DNA of 64,000 nucleotides, taken from contig NZ_JADIKC010000001.1 in NCBI RefSeq assembly GCF_016905005.1, forward strand, positions 310,001 to 374,000. The letters run 5' to 3'. The stretch comes from Dyella kyungheensis. Lineage in GTDB: Bacteria; Pseudomonadota; Gammaproteobacteria; Xanthomonadales; Rhodanobacteraceae. The notes beneath the pieces were generated by a model. It did not search any database, was not told where the DNA came from, and was given only the letters and a program-made list of their open reading frames with translations. Both the position numbers and the translations under genes were made by a program. This document shows positions 43,968 to 54,048 of the stretch, one piece after another (positions within the stretch are counted from its first letter, which is position 1; the number at the start of each line of letters is the position of its first letter).

Positions 43968-44912
43968 GTGACGGCATGGCGCAAACAAGGCCTGGTATTC
44001 GATACCGCGAAGCAGGGCGTGGGCGGATGGATGCGCCATTCCGCCCTGACCCCCACGCCATGGCGACTCGACCGGGACACCATCCGCGTCTATGCCGGTT
44101 TTCGCGACGACGACGGGGTAAGCCGCATCGGTTACGTGGATGTGCGGGCGGACGATCCGTCGCAGGTCGTTCGGGTCAGCGAGCAACCCGTGCTCGATGT
44201 CGGCCGGGGCGGTTGTTTCGACGACAACGGCATGATCCTCGGCGACGTGGTGCAGGCGCCGGGTGGCTTGCATATGTTCTACGTCGGCTTTCAGCGCGTG
44301 GCGCGGGCCAAGTTCCTGGCCTTCACGGGTCTGGCGGTGTCCACCGATGGCGGCGAGCGGTTCGAACGCGTGCAGGAAACACCCATCCTCGACCGGGCGC
44401 CGGGCCGCAGCACCATCGCGGCGGTGCACTCGGCGATGTTCCATGGCGGGGAATGGCGCCTGTGGTATGCCGTGGGCGACGACTGGGAAGTCATCGACGG
44501 GCGTCCCTTTCCCCGCTACCACATTCGCTGCGTGAGCACGCGCGACCTGTCGGACATACCGCGCGACGATCACGTCTGCCTGCTGCCCCGCGGCAGCGAG
44601 TACCGCATCGGCCGGCCGCGGGTGTATCGCGTCGACGAGCGCTATGCGATGTATTTCACCCGCGGCAACGTGACCGGCGAATATTTTCCGGGCGTTGCCT
44701 TCAGTGACGACGGCGTCGGCTGGGAGCGCCGCGACGATGCACTGGGGCTGGCCCTGTCCGAAAGCGGCTGGGATTCGCGCACCCTTTGCTATCCCGCGCT
44801 GATCCGGCGCGGCGACGACGTGCTGATGTTCTACAACGGCAACGACATGGGCCTGGATGGCTTTGGCGTGGCGCTGACGCACGACCCCGTGCTGGGTGGC
44901 ATGCATGATTAA
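43968..44912 (+). CDS. Five-bladed beta-propeller glycosidase-fold protein
   Basis: 314 residues from GTG 43968, 5 nt after the previous gene. Repeats of the type DTIRVYAGFRDDDGVSRIGYVD, GLHMFYVGFQ, WRLWYAVGDDW and DVLMFYNGNDMGLDGFGVAL are those of glycoside hydrolase 43/130-like propellers. Such proteins occur in many polysaccharide loci, where some trim or process glycans. I cannot point to a confirmed catalytic acid pair, and there is no signal peptide, so a cytoplasmic sugar-processing or glycan phosphorylase role is possible. Confidence 0.75.
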   Translation: MTAWRKQGLVFDTAKQGVGGWMRHSALTPTPWRLDRDTIRVYAGFRDDDGVSRIGYVDVRADDPSQVVRVSEQPVLDVGRGGCFDDNGMILGDVVQAPGGLHMFYVGFQRVARAKFLAFTGLAVSTDGGERFERVQETPILDRAPGRSTIAAVHSAMFHGGEWRLWYAVGDDWEVIDGRPFPRYHIRCVSTRDLSDIPRDDHVCLLPRGSEYRIGRPRVYRVDERYAMYFTRGNVTGEYFPGVAFSDDGVGWERRDDALGLALSESGWDSRTLCYPALIRRGDDVLMFYNGNDMGLDGFGVALTHDPVLGGMHD

Positions 44913-45837
44913 GCTGCGGCCCTATCACGCCTCGGATGCCGCCGCCTGGGATGCCGTGGTGGGACGGTCGAGGAACGGCAATTTCCTGCACCGGCGCGGT
45001 TACATGGACTATCACGCCGACCGGTTCACCGACCGCTCGTTGATCGTGGAGCGCGGATCGGAAATCGTCGCGGTCTTTCCGGCGAGCGTCCGCGACGCCG
45101 TGGTGACCAGCCATGGCGGACTCACCTATGCCGGCCTGATCGCCACGCACGACCTGCGTGCCGATAACACCCTGGCGGTATTCGAGCTGATGGGCGAGCA
45201 CTACCGGCAGGCGGGTATCTCGCAAGTGATCTACAAGCCGGTGCCACATGTGTTTCATGCCTATCCCGCGGAGGAGGATCTGTACGCCTTGCAGCGCGTG
45301 GGTGCGCGGCTGCTGCGCCGGGATATTTCGTCCGTGGTGCCCTTGCGGGAGCGCGTGAGTTTCTCGGATGCGCGCCGCCGGGCCGTCCGCCGGGCGGCTG
45401 CTGCAGGTGTGCAGGTGCGTCGCGGCCACGATCTGGCCGACTACCACGCCTTGCTGGGCGAGGTGCTGCGGCGGCACGAGGCCGTGCCCACGCATAGTCT
45501 TGCCGAACTGCAGCTGCTGCAGTCGCGCTTTCCCGGACAAATCATTTTGCACGAGGCACGGCAGGGCGGCACGCTGCTGGCCGGCGTGCTGGTCTACGAC
45601 TTCGGGCGCACTGTGCATTCGCAATACATCGCCGCCTCGGAAGAGGGCAGGCGCATCGATGCGCTGAGCCTGCTGCTCGGTGAACTGGTCAGCGAAACCT
45701 ATGCCGATCGCACGTATTTCAGTTTTGGCATCTCCACCGAACAGCAGGGCTCGGTGCTCAACAGCGGGTTGATCGCGCAGAAGGAATCGTTCGGTGCGCG
45801 CGCCGTGGTGCACGACTTCTACGAGTGGGTGTTGTGA
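44905..45837 (+). CDS. GNAT/FemAB-like acyltransferase
   Basis: 310 residues from ATG 44905, overlapping the previous gene by 8 nt. Two GNAT-like halves are seen: [34 protein letters not shown] at the start, and a C-terminal half with the aminoacyl/acyl-transferring pattern [32 protein letters not shown] (PF13480 type). These proteins N-acylate amino sugars or carry amino acids onto glycans, which fits the aminotransferase encoded immediately downstream. Confidence 0.8.
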   Translation: MIKLRPYHASDAAAWDAVVGRSRNGNFLHRRGYMDYHADRFTDRSLIVERGSEIVAVFPASVRDAVVTSHGGLTYAGLIATHDLRADNTLAVFELMGEHYRQAGISQVIYKPVPHVFHAYPAEEDLYALQRVGARLLRRDISSVVPLRERVSFSDARRRAVRRAAAAGVQVRRGHDLADYHALLGEVLRRHEAVPTHSLAELQLLQSRFPGQIILHEARQGGTLLAGVLVYDFGRTVHSQYIAASEEGRRIDALSLLLGELVSETYADRTYFSFGISTEQQGSVLNSGLIAQKESFGARAVVHDFYEWVL

Positions 45838-46949
45838 TGGACGTGCCATTCCTCTCGCTCAGGGATGTCAACGCCCGTTACGCCGACGAGCTCAGGGCGG
45901 CCGCGTCGCGCGTGATCGATTCCGGCTGGTACGTGATGGGCGAGGAGCTGCGTGCGTTCGAACGCGAGTTCGCCGCCTACTGCGGTGTTGCCCATGCCGT
46001 GGGCGTGGGCAACGGCCTGGATGCGCTGTCGCTGATCCTGCGCGGCTACAAGGAGCTGGGCGCGCTGCGCGACGGCGACGAGGTGATCGTTCCCGCCAAT
46101 ACATTCATTGCCACGTTGCTGGCCATCACCGCCAACCAGCTGGTGCCCGTGCTGGTGGAGCCCGATGCTGCCACCTTCAATCTCGACCCGGCACGCGTCG
46201 AGGCGGCCATCAGCCCGCGTACGCGGGCGATCATGCCGGTGCACTTGTACGGCCAGTTGGCCGATATGGCCTCACTTTCCACCATCGCCAGGCAGCACCG
46301 TCTTCTGGTGATCGAGGATGCAGCGCAGGCGCACGGTGCGGTGGCGGACAGGCGCCGCGCGGGTGCGCTGGGCGATGCGGCCGGTTTCAGTTTCTTTCCG
46401 ACCAAGAACCTGGGCGCGCTCGGCGACGGCGGTGCCATCGTCACCGACAACGACGAGCTGGCGGCGCGCGTGCTGGCGCTGCGCAACTACGGTTCGGAAG
46501 TGAAATACCAGCACCTGTACCAGGGCTGCAATTCGCGCCTGGACGAGATCCAGGCCGCCATGTTGCGGGTGAAGCTGGCGCATCTGGATGACGAAGTGGC
46601 CATGCGCCAGGACGTGGCGCGCCGCTATCGCGACGGTATCCGGAATGCCCAGATCCTGCTGCCGCAGGTGGCCGGCGAAGCACGCCACGCCTGGCATCTG
46701 TTCGTGGTCCGGTGCGGCGAGCGCGATCGACTCCAGCAGCATCTGCATGCGCACGGCGTGCAGAGCCAGGTGCATTATCCGGTGCCGCCGCATCGCCAGC
46801 CGGCGTATTCGTCGCTGCATGAGCTGCGCCTGCCGATCACCGAGCAGTTGCACGACGAAGTACTGAGCTTGCCGATCGGTCCGGCGATGAGCACGGCGGC
46901 CATCGACCAGGTGATCAATGCCTGCAATGCGTTCGGGCGTGCGCCATGA
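45837..46949 (+). CDS. DegT/DnrJ/EryC1 sugar aminotransferase
   Basis: 370 residues, start overlapping the previous stop by one base (TGATG). PLP-dependent sugar aminotransferase with [39 protein letters not shown] and the Schiff-base lysine K190 in [14 protein letters not shown]. It probably aminates the 3-keto sugar from the FdtA/QdtA-like enzyme, giving a 3-amino-3,6-dideoxyhexose (FdtB/QdtB type). Confidence 0.9.
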   Translation: MDVPFLSLRDVNARYADELRAAASRVIDSGWYVMGEELRAFEREFAAYCGVAHAVGVGNGLDALSLILRGYKELGALRDGDEVIVPANTFIATLLAITANQLVPVLVEPDAATFNLDPARVEAAISPRTRAIMPVHLYGQLADMASLSTIARQHRLLVIEDAAQAHGAVADRRRAGALGDAAGFSFFPTKNLGALGDGGAIVTDNDELAARVLALRNYGSEVKYQHLYQGCNSRLDEIQAAMLRVKLAHLDDEVAMRQDVARRYRDGIRNAQILLPQVAGEARHAWHLFVVRCGERDRLQQHLHAHGVQSQVHYPVPPHRQPAYSSLHELRLPITEQLHDEVLSLPIGPAMSTAAIDQVINACNAFGRAP

Positions 46950-48196
46950 ACATCGTGCGCGCCGGCTTCTATGCCTCCATCGCCACCGCGGCCAAACTGC
47001 TCGCGGGTCTGGTGATACTCAAGCTGGTCGCTTGGATGGCGGGGCCGGAAGGTGTCGGCCGTCTCGGCCAGTTCATGAGCCTGATGTCGGTGCTGGCGGT
47101 GTTGGCCGGCGGCGGCATCAGCGCCGGTGTGGTCAAGTACGTGGCCGAATATCGGCACGATCCCCAGCGCCTGTCGCGGCTGCTCTCCGCCGCGCTGTGG
47201 TACGCGCTGTGCGCGTCCTGTCTGATCGGCTGCATCGGTTTGTTGCTCAGCGGGCAGATTGCCGGATGGTTGCTGGGCGACGTGCGCTACCAGGGTCTGA
47301 TCGCCGTGCTTGCCGCCGTGCAGCTGGGCATCGCGCTGGTGAACTACATCCTTTCCGTGATCAACGGCTTCATGGACGTGAAGCGCCTGGCCTTCATCCA
47401 GGTGCTCGGTTCGCTGCTCAGTATCGCGCTGGCGCTGGTGCTGGCGCGGTGGCTGAATCTCTATGGTGCTTTGCTTGCGCTGGTGATCGGCCAGTTGCTG
47501 GTGCTCGCCGTTGGCCTGCCGGCGTGGTGGCGCAGCCCGTACTTCCAGCGCGGCATGTTGCGCATGCGCTTCGACCGCGAGATGACGCTGCGGCTGGCCG
47601 CCTTCTCGGTGATGACGCTGACCTCGGCGCTGCTGCCGCCGCTGGTGAACATCGCGGTGCGCGATCACCTCGCCGCGCAGTTCGGCTGGGAACAGGTGGG
47701 TTACTGGCAGGCGGTGAGCAAGGTATCGGATGCCTATCTGTTGTTCCTCACCACGGCGATCAACGTGTATTACCTGCCCAAGCTCGCCTCGACGCATGCA
47801 CGTGCGCCGTTGGTGCTGGAGCTGCGGCAGGCCTATCGCTACATCATGCCGGCGGTGGTGCTGCTGGCGGTGGGCGTGTACGTGTGCAGGGATTGGGTGA
47901 CGATGCTGCTGTTCAGTGCGGACTTCGCCACCGCCAACAGCCTCTATGCGCCGCAGCTGATCGGCGACGTGGTGAAGATCGCCTCGTTCGTCCTGTCCTA
48001 CGTGATGCTCGCCAAAGCCATGACGCGCCTGTTCGTCGCCTCCGAAGTGGCCTTCGCGATCAGTTACCTCGTGCTGGTCTACCTGTTTACCGCGCGCTTC
48101 GGCCTGGTCGGGACGATGTACGCGTTCTGCGTGAACTACGTGCTCTACCTCGTCTTCAACGTGATCGTGGTACGACGTTACCTGGGGGAGCTATGA
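46946..48196 (+). CDS. wzx: Oligosaccharide flippase (Wzx-like, PST/MOP family)
   Basis: 416 residues, 12 predicted membrane helices, starting [42 protein letters not shown]. This is the hallmark N-terminus of O-antigen/teichuronic flippases. It moves undecaprenyl-linked repeat units to the periplasmic face. It overlaps its neighbours by four bases upstream and is close-coupled downstream. Confidence 0.9.
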   Translation: MNIVRAGFYASIATAAKLLAGLVILKLVAWMAGPEGVGRLGQFMSLMSVLAVLAGGGISAGVVKYVAEYRHDPQRLSRLLSAALWYALCASCLIGCIGLLLSGQIAGWLLGDVRYQGLIAVLAAVQLGIALVNYILSVINGFMDVKRLAFIQVLGSLLSIALALVLARWLNLYGALLALVIGQLLVLAVGLPAWWRSPYFQRGMLRMRFDREMTLRLAAFSVMTLTSALLPPLVNIAVRDHLAAQFGWEQVGYWQAVSKVSDAYLLFLTTAINVYYLPKLASTHARAPLVLELRQAYRYIMPAVVLLAVGVYVCRDWVTMLLFSADFATANSLYAPQLIGDVVKIASFVLSYVMLAKAMTRLFVASEVAFAISYLVLVYLFTARFGLVGTMYAFCVNYVLYLVFNVIVVRRYLGEL

Positions 48197-48198
48197 GA

Positions 48199-49143
48199 AT
48201 GCACGATGCGCTACCGCCGGGTAGCCCGATGCCGCTGGTGTCCGTGCTGGTGCCTGCGTACAACCATGAGCGCTTCGTGGAGCGCTGCCTGGACAGCGTG
48301 TTGGAAGATCCCTATCCGGCGAAAGAAATCGTCATCATCGACGATGGCTCGACCGACGGTACCGGTCGCCGGATCGCCGCGTGGACCGCGCGCCACGGCA
48401 ACGATATTCCGGTCGAATACGTGCGCCGCGCCAACAAGGGCGTGGCCGCCACGCTCAACGAGCTGGCGGCGCGGGCCCGTGGCGACTTCCTGCGGCTGGG
48501 CGCCAGCGACGACTATCTGCTGCCCGGCGGCCTCGATGCGCAGGTGGACTATCTGCTGGGCCACCCGGACAAATGGGCGGTGGTCGGCGATTCGGAAGTG
48601 GTGGACCAGGATGGGCGCCGCCTCTACGACAGCGGCATGCGCGACCTGCACCACGCCGACAAGAGCCTCTACGCGACCGACGACGGCATCCGCCGTGCGG
48701 TGATCTCGCAGTGGGCGATTGGCGGTCCGGTGACCCTGGTGCGCCGCCGCGCGCTGGAAACCGTGGCGGGCTGGAGCGAAAGCCTGCGCATCGACGACTG
48801 GGATTTCTTCCTGCGGCTGGCGGCGCACGACGCCATCGGTTTCATCGATCAAAACGTGTGCGCGTATCGCATCCACACCAGCAACCTCAGCCGGACGCGC
48901 GACCCGCGCCTGCGCGTGCATCACCTGATGGAGGCTCGCGATGTGGCGATCCGCCGTTCGGCGATGTTCGAGGAACCGTATCGCACGCTGCTGCTGGCCC
49001 AGTCGCATTACATCGGGGCCAAGATCGGTTTCCTGGAGCGGCGCGTGTGTGCGGTGACGGTGCACATGGCGGCTTATGCGCTGATGTTGCTGATGTCCAG
49101 GACGCGCCGCCGGGTGGCCCATCACGTGCTGGAGCGGGCATGA
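48199..49143 (+). CDS. Family 2 glycosyltransferase
   Basis: 314 residues. Start chosen at ATG 48199, 8 nt after GGGGGAG; the ATG at 48193 overlaps the flippase stop but has only 2 nt spacing. The GT-A fold shows VSVLVPAYNHERFVERCLDSVL, EIVIIDDGSTDGT, LRLGASDDYLLPGGLDAQ (DxD-type region) and IDDWDFFLRLAAH. It adds a sugar to the lipid-linked repeat unit; the donor is unknown. A hydrophobic segment near the C-terminus (VTVHMAAYALMLLM) suggests membrane association. Confidence 0.9.
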   Translation: MHDALPPGSPMPLVSVLVPAYNHERFVERCLDSVLEDPYPAKEIVIIDDGSTDGTGRRIAAWTARHGNDIPVEYVRRANKGVAATLNELAARARGDFLRLGASDDYLLPGGLDAQVDYLLGHPDKWAVVGDSEVVDQDGRRLYDSGMRDLHHADKSLYATDDGIRRAVISQWAIGGPVTLVRRRALETVAGWSESLRIDDWDFFLRLAAHDAIGFIDQNVCAYRIHTSNLSRTRDPRLRVHHLMEARDVAIRRSAMFEEPYRTLLLAQSHYIGAKIGFLERRVCAVTVHMAAYALMLLMSRTRRRVAHHVLERA

Positions 49144-50324
49144 AAAAGCTGCTGCGCCTGCCATCGTTCTATCTCAGCCTGCCGCTGCTGTTGACCTGCG
49201 GGCTGACCGTGCTGACCTACGACCTGCCGCCGGATTATCTCGAAGGACTCCTGCTGCTGGTGACGATGGCGCTGGCCATCTTCGCGTTCGACCTGGTGGC
49301 CGGCACCCGGCTGCCGGCCAGCGCGCTGTTCCGTCGGCGCGACTATGCCGGCACGCGCGATGGCTTCGTGGCGCTGCTGTTGGCCGCGCTCATCATCGTG
49401 TTCTGCCTGCTCGACCTCACCTTGTTTCCCATCCCGTTGTTCGCCACGCCGTCGGCCTACGCGAACATGGAGGGCGGTCGCGATCATATTCGCCATGTGT
49501 CGGACATGTGCTGGGTGCTGCCGCCCATCGGCATGCTGTGCACGCGCCACAAGGGGCTGCGGGCTGCGCTGATCGCGGTCGGTTTCCTGTTCCCCGTGCT
49601 GGTGATCGATCGCAACCGCATTTTCGCCGCGTTGTTCTCCGTGGTGCTGGTGATCCTGTTGCGTCGCGACGATGCCCGCCCGCTGCCGTGGAAGAGCGTG
49701 ACGCTGCTGGTGCTCGGTGGGGCGACGTTGTTCTCCGTGCTGGGCATCCTGCGTTCGGGCACGCTCGACTATGTGACGCTGCCCTTCAGCGACATGTACA
49801 AGGCCGCGCCGCAAGGCGTGAAGTGGCTGCTGCTGTACGCCAGCGCCGGTCCGTACAACTTCGGCTCCATCCTCGCCAAGCAGTACACGGACAGCCACTT
49901 CCTGTTCAACCAGCTGGTGCCGATGTCCGGTTCCATTGCCACGGCTGGCACCGGCATTCCGCTGGATGCCGCGAACATCAATGTGGGCACGGAGTTCTTT
50001 CCGTTCCTGATGGCGTGGGGCCCGATGGGCGCGGCGGGTTCGATCGTCGCGCTGTATGCGCTGCTGCTGTGGAGCGTGCGGCGACTGCAGCCCACGGTGC
50101 CGCTGTTCGGCCTGCTGATCTTTCTGCGCGTGTCCTACACCTGCCTGATGGCGCCGTTCGCGCCGCAGGCGTTCACCTGGACCAATGCCGGTTTCATCCT
50201 GCTGTGTCTGCTGTTGCAGCTGATCGCGGCGCTGCTGCCGAACCACCGGCAGTCCGATGCACCCGGCCTCATCGATTCGGCCTTGCCGGCAAGCCGCGGC
50301 ATGGTCCCGCCCCGCCTTTCATGA
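49140..50324 (+). CDS. wzy: Wzy-like repeat-unit polymerase / multi-span membrane protein
   Basis: 394 residues with about 11 membrane helices and a large periplasmic loop between helices in the second half (YASAGPYNFGSILAKQYTDSHFLFNQLVPMSG...). Sequence conservation in Wzy proteins is low, so the call rests on topology and on its place between the flippase, a glycosyltransferase and a Wzz-like protein. An O-antigen ligase is less likely in this order. Overlaps of four bases on both sides show tight coupling. Confidence 0.7.
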   Translation: MKKLLRLPSFYLSLPLLLTCGLTVLTYDLPPDYLEGLLLLVTMALAIFAFDLVAGTRLPASALFRRRDYAGTRDGFVALLLAALIIVFCLLDLTLFPIPLFATPSAYANMEGGRDHIRHVSDMCWVLPPIGMLCTRHKGLRAALIAVGFLFPVLVIDRNRIFAALFSVVLVILLRRDDARPLPWKSVTLLVLGGATLFSVLGILRSGTLDYVTLPFSDMYKAAPQGVKWLLLYASAGPYNFGSILAKQYTDSHFLFNQLVPMSGSIATAGTGIPLDAANINVGTEFFPFLMAWGPMGAAGSIVALYALLLWSVRRLQPTVPLFGLLIFLRVSYTCLMAPFAPQAFTWTNAGFILLCLLLQLIAALLPNHRQSDAPGLIDSALPASRGMVPPRLS

Positions 50325-51187
50325 GTGAACCCATCATGCAACGAGACGAAGTTTACGTAGTGGACCTGTGGCATATCCTGCTGCGCGAATGGGCGTGGTT
50401 CCTGGCCGGCCTGCTGGCGGTATTGATCGCCGTATTCGCGTTCTCGCATTCGGCGCGACGCCAGTGGGAGGCCACCGCGTATATCCAGATCGGCCAGGTG
50501 CCGGCGCTGTCGGGCACCGATCCCAAGGTCGAGCCATTGGCACGCGTGCTCGAGCGCCTGCAGCTGGTGCCGTTCCAGAATCACGTGCTGGCCAATATCG
50601 GCATCAAGGAAGACGCCCCGGAGGCCCGGCTGTATCGCAAGAGCGTGAAACTGGACCCGCTGCCGTACGCCGGTCCGCTGGTGAAATTCAGCGTGCGGGG
50701 CTGGTCGCCGGCACAGGCACGCCAGTTCGCCGAGGCCACCGTGGCGGAACTGCAGATCGTGCATCAAGCATTGATGGCCAAGCCGCTGGAGCTGACCCAG
50801 GCGCGATTGAACGATGTCGATGCCGACCTGAAGGCCGCCGAAGCGACGCGCAACCAGCTCGAGCAGACGGCAAAACCAGGCACCGCCAAGGACGCCCAGG
50901 AGCAGGGCGTGGCGTCCATGTTGCTCACCGCCACCGATGCGCAGATCCGCGACCTGCGGCAAACACGCGGCGATCTGAGCATCCGCCTGACCCACAACTA
51001 CACCTACCAGACCTCGCTGATGTGGCCGGTGTACGTGCCGCAGGGCCCGGTGTTTCCCAATCTCACGCTGATCTGGGGCATCGGCATCCTGTTTGGCCTC
51101 TCGCTGGGTGCGTTCGCCGCGATCGCGCGCAATGCCTTGCGCCGTCGTCAGGTGGCGACGGTGTCGTTCAACCAAACGACGGTCTGA
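50321..51187 (+). CDS. wzz: Wzz-like chain-length determinant
   Basis: 288 residues. Two membrane helices flank a periplasmic domain: WHILLREWAWFLAGLLAVLIAVFAF near the N-terminus and LIWGIGILFGLSLGAFAAIA near the C-terminus. The last segment is preceded by the proline-rich PVYVPQGPVFPN typical of Wzz/PCP proteins. A coiled-coil middle (about residues 145-205, AKPLELTQARLNDVDADLKAAEATRNQLEQ) supports oligomerisation. It lacks a C-terminal kinase domain, so it is a PCP-1-type regulator of polymer length. Confidence 0.85.
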   Translation: MSEPIMQRDEVYVVDLWHILLREWAWFLAGLLAVLIAVFAFSHSARRQWEATAYIQIGQVPALSGTDPKVEPLARVLERLQLVPFQNHVLANIGIKEDAPEARLYRKSVKLDPLPYAGPLVKFSVRGWSPAQARQFAEATVAELQIVHQALMAKPLELTQARLNDVDADLKAAEATRNQLEQTAKPGTAKDAQEQGVASMLLTATDAQIRDLRQTRGDLSIRLTHNYTYQTSLMWPVYVPQGPVFPNLTLIWGIGILFGLSLGAFAAIARNALRRRQVATVSFNQTTV

Positions 51188-51257
51188 GGGCACCTACCGG
51201 GAGACGGCGCGCGTGGCGCCGCATCGATCAATCTGCAAGCGAGTGTTGGAGTCAGTC

Positions 51258-52097
51258 ATGGGTTATGCGAACCGGCGCTCGATGGAGGCCTCCTTGAACG
51301 AAGCGCAATTGCTGGACACGCAGCGCGCGTTCGACAGCGTGGCCGCCGATTACGACGGTCCGCGTGGCAACAACGAACTGATCCAGCGCATGCGGGTGAC
51401 GCTGTGGGACACGGTGGCCAGGGAAGTGCCGGCCGGTTCGCAGCTGCTGGACATCGGCTGCGGCACCGGCATCGACGCGCTGGAGTTTGCAAGTCGCGGC
51501 TACCAGGTGGTGGCCAGCGACTGGTCGCCCGCGATGGTCGGGCGCACGCGCTCGCGCGCTGCCGTAGCCGGGCTGGAATCCAACGTGATGGCCGTGCACC
51601 TGGGTGTGCAGGAGCTGGATCAGCTGAAGGACGAGTTCGACGGCATCTATTCCAATTTCGGACCGCTCAATTGCGCGCCGGACCTGCATGCCGTGGCCGA
51701 GCAGTGCGCACGCCTGATCAAGCCCGGCGGCAAGCTGGTGTTCTCGGTGATCGGCCGCATCTGTCCGTGGGAAATGGGCCACTACGCCATGCGCGGACGC
51801 TTTCGCCGCGCCAGCGTGCGCGGCACGCGCGGCCCTGCCGCGGTCGGCATGAACAAGCACACCATCTGGACGTACTACTACCTGCCACGCGAGTTCTATC
51901 GTGCCTTCGACAGCCTGTTCTCGCTGGAGAGCTATCGCGCGCTGAGCCTGTTCATGCCGCCGCCGTACCTGGTGGATACCTACCGCCGCCGCCGCTCCTG
52001 GTACGAGCGGATGGGCCGGCTCGACGATCGCCTGGGCGCGCTGCCGCTGCTGCGCGACATGGGCGATCACTTCCTGATCGTGATGCGCAAGCGTTGA
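51258..52097 (+). CDS. SAM-dependent methyltransferase A of glycan operon
   Basis: 279 residues. Start MGYANRRSMEASL with GGAG 6 nt upstream, after a 70-nt gap, the largest inside the operon. Class I SAM fold: motif I QLLDIGCGTGIDALEFA, VVASDWSPAMV, IYSNFGPLNCAPDL and GGKLVFSVIG. Chemistry is unclear: O- or N-methylation of a sugar, or a small-molecule substituent. Together with the next two genes it forms an unusual set (methyltransferase, amidohydrolase, methyltransferase). Confidence 0.9.
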   Translation: MGYANRRSMEASLNEAQLLDTQRAFDSVAADYDGPRGNNELIQRMRVTLWDTVAREVPAGSQLLDIGCGTGIDALEFASRGYQVVASDWSPAMVGRTRSRAAVAGLESNVMAVHLGVQELDQLKDEFDGIYSNFGPLNCAPDLHAVAEQCARLIKPGGKLVFSVIGRICPWEMGHYAMRGRFRRASVRGTRGPAAVGMNKHTIWTYYYLPREFYRAFDSLFSLESYRALSLFMPPPYLVDTYRRRRSWYERMGRLDDRLGALPLLRDMGDHFLIVMRKR

Positions 52098-52101
52098 TGC
52101 C

Positions 52102-53334
52102 ATGGACACCTGGTTCGCCCGAACCCATGCCAGTCTCCGCGGCGCGGCATGCGTCACGCCGGAGGGCGTCTCCCGGGCACCGCTGCTGCTGTGCGGCGGG
52201 CGCATCCACGCGTCGCTGCCGGCGTGGGCGCCGCAGATCGACCTGCGCGATCACCTGATCTTTCCCGCGCTGATCAACGCGCACGAGCATCTGCAGATCA
52301 ACGCGGTGCCGCCGCTGGCCACGGCGGAGGTGTTTCCCAATAGCTATGCCTGGATCGAAGCGTTCCAGGCCCACTTCAACGACGCAGCGGTGATGGCTGC
52401 GTTGCGCGTGCCCAAGGCCTTGCGCTTGCGCCATGGCGCGCTGAAGAACCTGCTGGCCGGCACCACGTTCGTTGCGCATCACGATCCGTGGCATGAAGCG
52501 CTCGATGCGCCCGATTTTCCGGTGGCCTTGCTGCGCGAGTACGGCTGGAGCTATGCGCTCGGCTGGAATTCGTACGGCCCGCCGGTGCAGCAGAGCTTTG
52601 CGCAGACGCCGGTCGACCGCCCCTGGATCATTCATCTCGCCGAAGGCACCGACGCCGTCGCGCAGGCCGAACTGGCGCATCTGGACGAGCTCGGCTGCCT
52701 CGCCGCCCGCAGCGTGCTGGTGCACGGTGTGGGCCTGCGCGCGCAGGACATCGATCGGATCCTCGAGGTCGGTGCAGGCGTGGTGTGGTGCCCAAGCAGC
52801 AACGAACGGCTGCTGGGACGCACGCTCGATCCGCGCCGGTTGGCCGATGCCGGGCGCCTGGCGTTGGGTACGGATTCGCGCCTGAGCGGCTCGCGCGATC
52901 TTCTGGAAGAGCTGCGCCATGTCGCCGTCCACGATGAACTGACGCCACGGCAGATGCTCGCACTGGTGTCCACCGACGCGGCGCGCATGCTGCGCCTGCC
53001 ATGGCGCGGCCATCTGCAAGTCGGCGCGCATGCGGATCTGCTGATCGTGGAAGATCGCGGCGGCTATGAGGCAAGCAGCCTGATCGGCCTCGAGCGCAGC
53101 CGGATTCGCGCCGTGGTACGCGAGGGCCTGCCGTGCATGGCCGACCCCGACTTTGCCGACTGGTTCGCGCTGGCCGAGGTCGACACCGTGCCGGTGATGC
53201 TCGACGGCCGACCCAAGCTGCTGGCGAAATCGCTGGCCGATCCGGCGCTGTTGGCGCTGGAACCCGGCCTCGAATTCGCCGACGCGCGCGACCGTGCGCT
53301 GGCGTCGGCCATCACCATCGAGGCCCGCTGCTGA
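52102..53334 (+). CDS. Metal-dependent amidohydrolase
   Basis: 410 residues. The amidohydrolase-superfamily metal ligands are in place: H61 and H63 in NAHEHLQI, the second-shell HHD, IHLAE, LVHGVG and LALGTDSRL with its C-terminal Asp. This is the AtzA/TrzN-like group of deaminases and hydrolases acting on C-N bonds (cytosine, S-adenosylhomocysteine, guanine, triazines). Such an enzyme is rarely found in a polysaccharide operon; it may deaminate a nucleobase, an SAH-like by-product or a sugar-bound amidine. Confidence 0.85.
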   Translation: MDTWFARTHASLRGAACVTPEGVSRAPLLLCGGRIHASLPAWAPQIDLRDHLIFPALINAHEHLQINAVPPLATAEVFPNSYAWIEAFQAHFNDAAVMAALRVPKALRLRHGALKNLLAGTTFVAHHDPWHEALDAPDFPVALLREYGWSYALGWNSYGPPVQQSFAQTPVDRPWIIHLAEGTDAVAQAELAHLDELGCLAARSVLVHGVGLRAQDIDRILEVGAGVVWCPSSNERLLGRTLDPRRLADAGRLALGTDSRLSGSRDLLEELRHVAVHDELTPRQMLALVSTDAARMLRLPWRGHLQVGAHADLLIVEDRGGYEASSLIGLERSRIRAVVREGLPCMADPDFADWFALAEVDTVPVMLDGRPKLLAKSLADPALLALEPGLEFADARDRALASAITIEARC

Positions 53335-54035
53335 TGCTGCACCACACCCCCATACTCGATCCGGCCGAAGCGTACGCCTTGTGGGCACCCAGCTATCCCG
53401 CGCGCGCCCACAACCCGGTGATGCTGGCCGAGGAGCGGGCGATGCTCGGCCTGCTGCCGCAGGATCTCAGCGGACGCAACGTGCTCGACGCGGGCTGCGG
53501 CACCGGTCGCTATATGCGCTATGCCATGCAGCGTGGCGCGGCGCGGATTGCCGGCGTGGATCTTTCGCCGGAGATGCTGCTGCGTGCCGAAGCCGAGCTT
53601 GGCGCGGGCCATCGGCGCGTATCGACCGAACTGATGCAGGGCAGCCTGGACGATTTACCCGTCACCGATGCCTGGGCCGATCTCACTGTCTGCGGCCTGG
53701 CCGTCGGCCACGTCGAGCAACTGGAACCGGTGCTGGCGGAACTGTGCCGCGTCACCCAGCCCGGCGGCATGGTGTTGTGCAGCGACGTGCACCCCATTGG
53801 CCACGCGCTTGGCTGGCTGCGCGACTTCAAGGCCGAAGGGCAACGTTATGCCGTGCGCCACACGGCGCACCTGTATAGCGATTGGCACGCTGCCTGCGCC
53901 AGGGTGGGACTGGAGATCGGCAGCGTGCTCGAACCGATGCTCGATCCGATCGACATTCCACCCGGCGCGAACTTCGACCGCGCTGCGCTGGAAGTGCCGG
54001 TGGCGCTCGTTTTCCAACTGTGGCGCAAGCCATGA
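53334..54035 (+). CDS. SAM-dependent methyltransferase B of glycan operon
   Basis: 233 residues. Start ATG overlaps the stop of the amidohydrolase by one base. Class I SAM fold: NVLDAGCGTGRYMRYA, IAGVDLSPEML and LTVCGLAVGHVEQLEPVLAEL, with a C-terminal RHTAHLYSDWHAACARVGLEI. The family resembles UbiE/Gsm-type small-molecule methyltransferases. It is distinct in sequence from the methyltransferase at 51258. Confidence 0.88.
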   Translation: MLHHTPILDPAEAYALWAPSYPARAHNPVMLAEERAMLGLLPQDLSGRNVLDAGCGTGRYMRYAMQRGAARIAGVDLSPEMLLRAEAELGAGHRRVSTELMQGSLDDLPVTDAWADLTVCGLAVGHVEQLEPVLAELCRVTQPGGMVLCSDVHPIGHALGWLRDFKAEGQRYAVRHTAHLYSDWHAACARVGLEIGSVLEPMLDPIDIPPGANFDRAALEVPVALVFQLWRKP

Positions 54036-54048
54036 CGATGCCTATCTG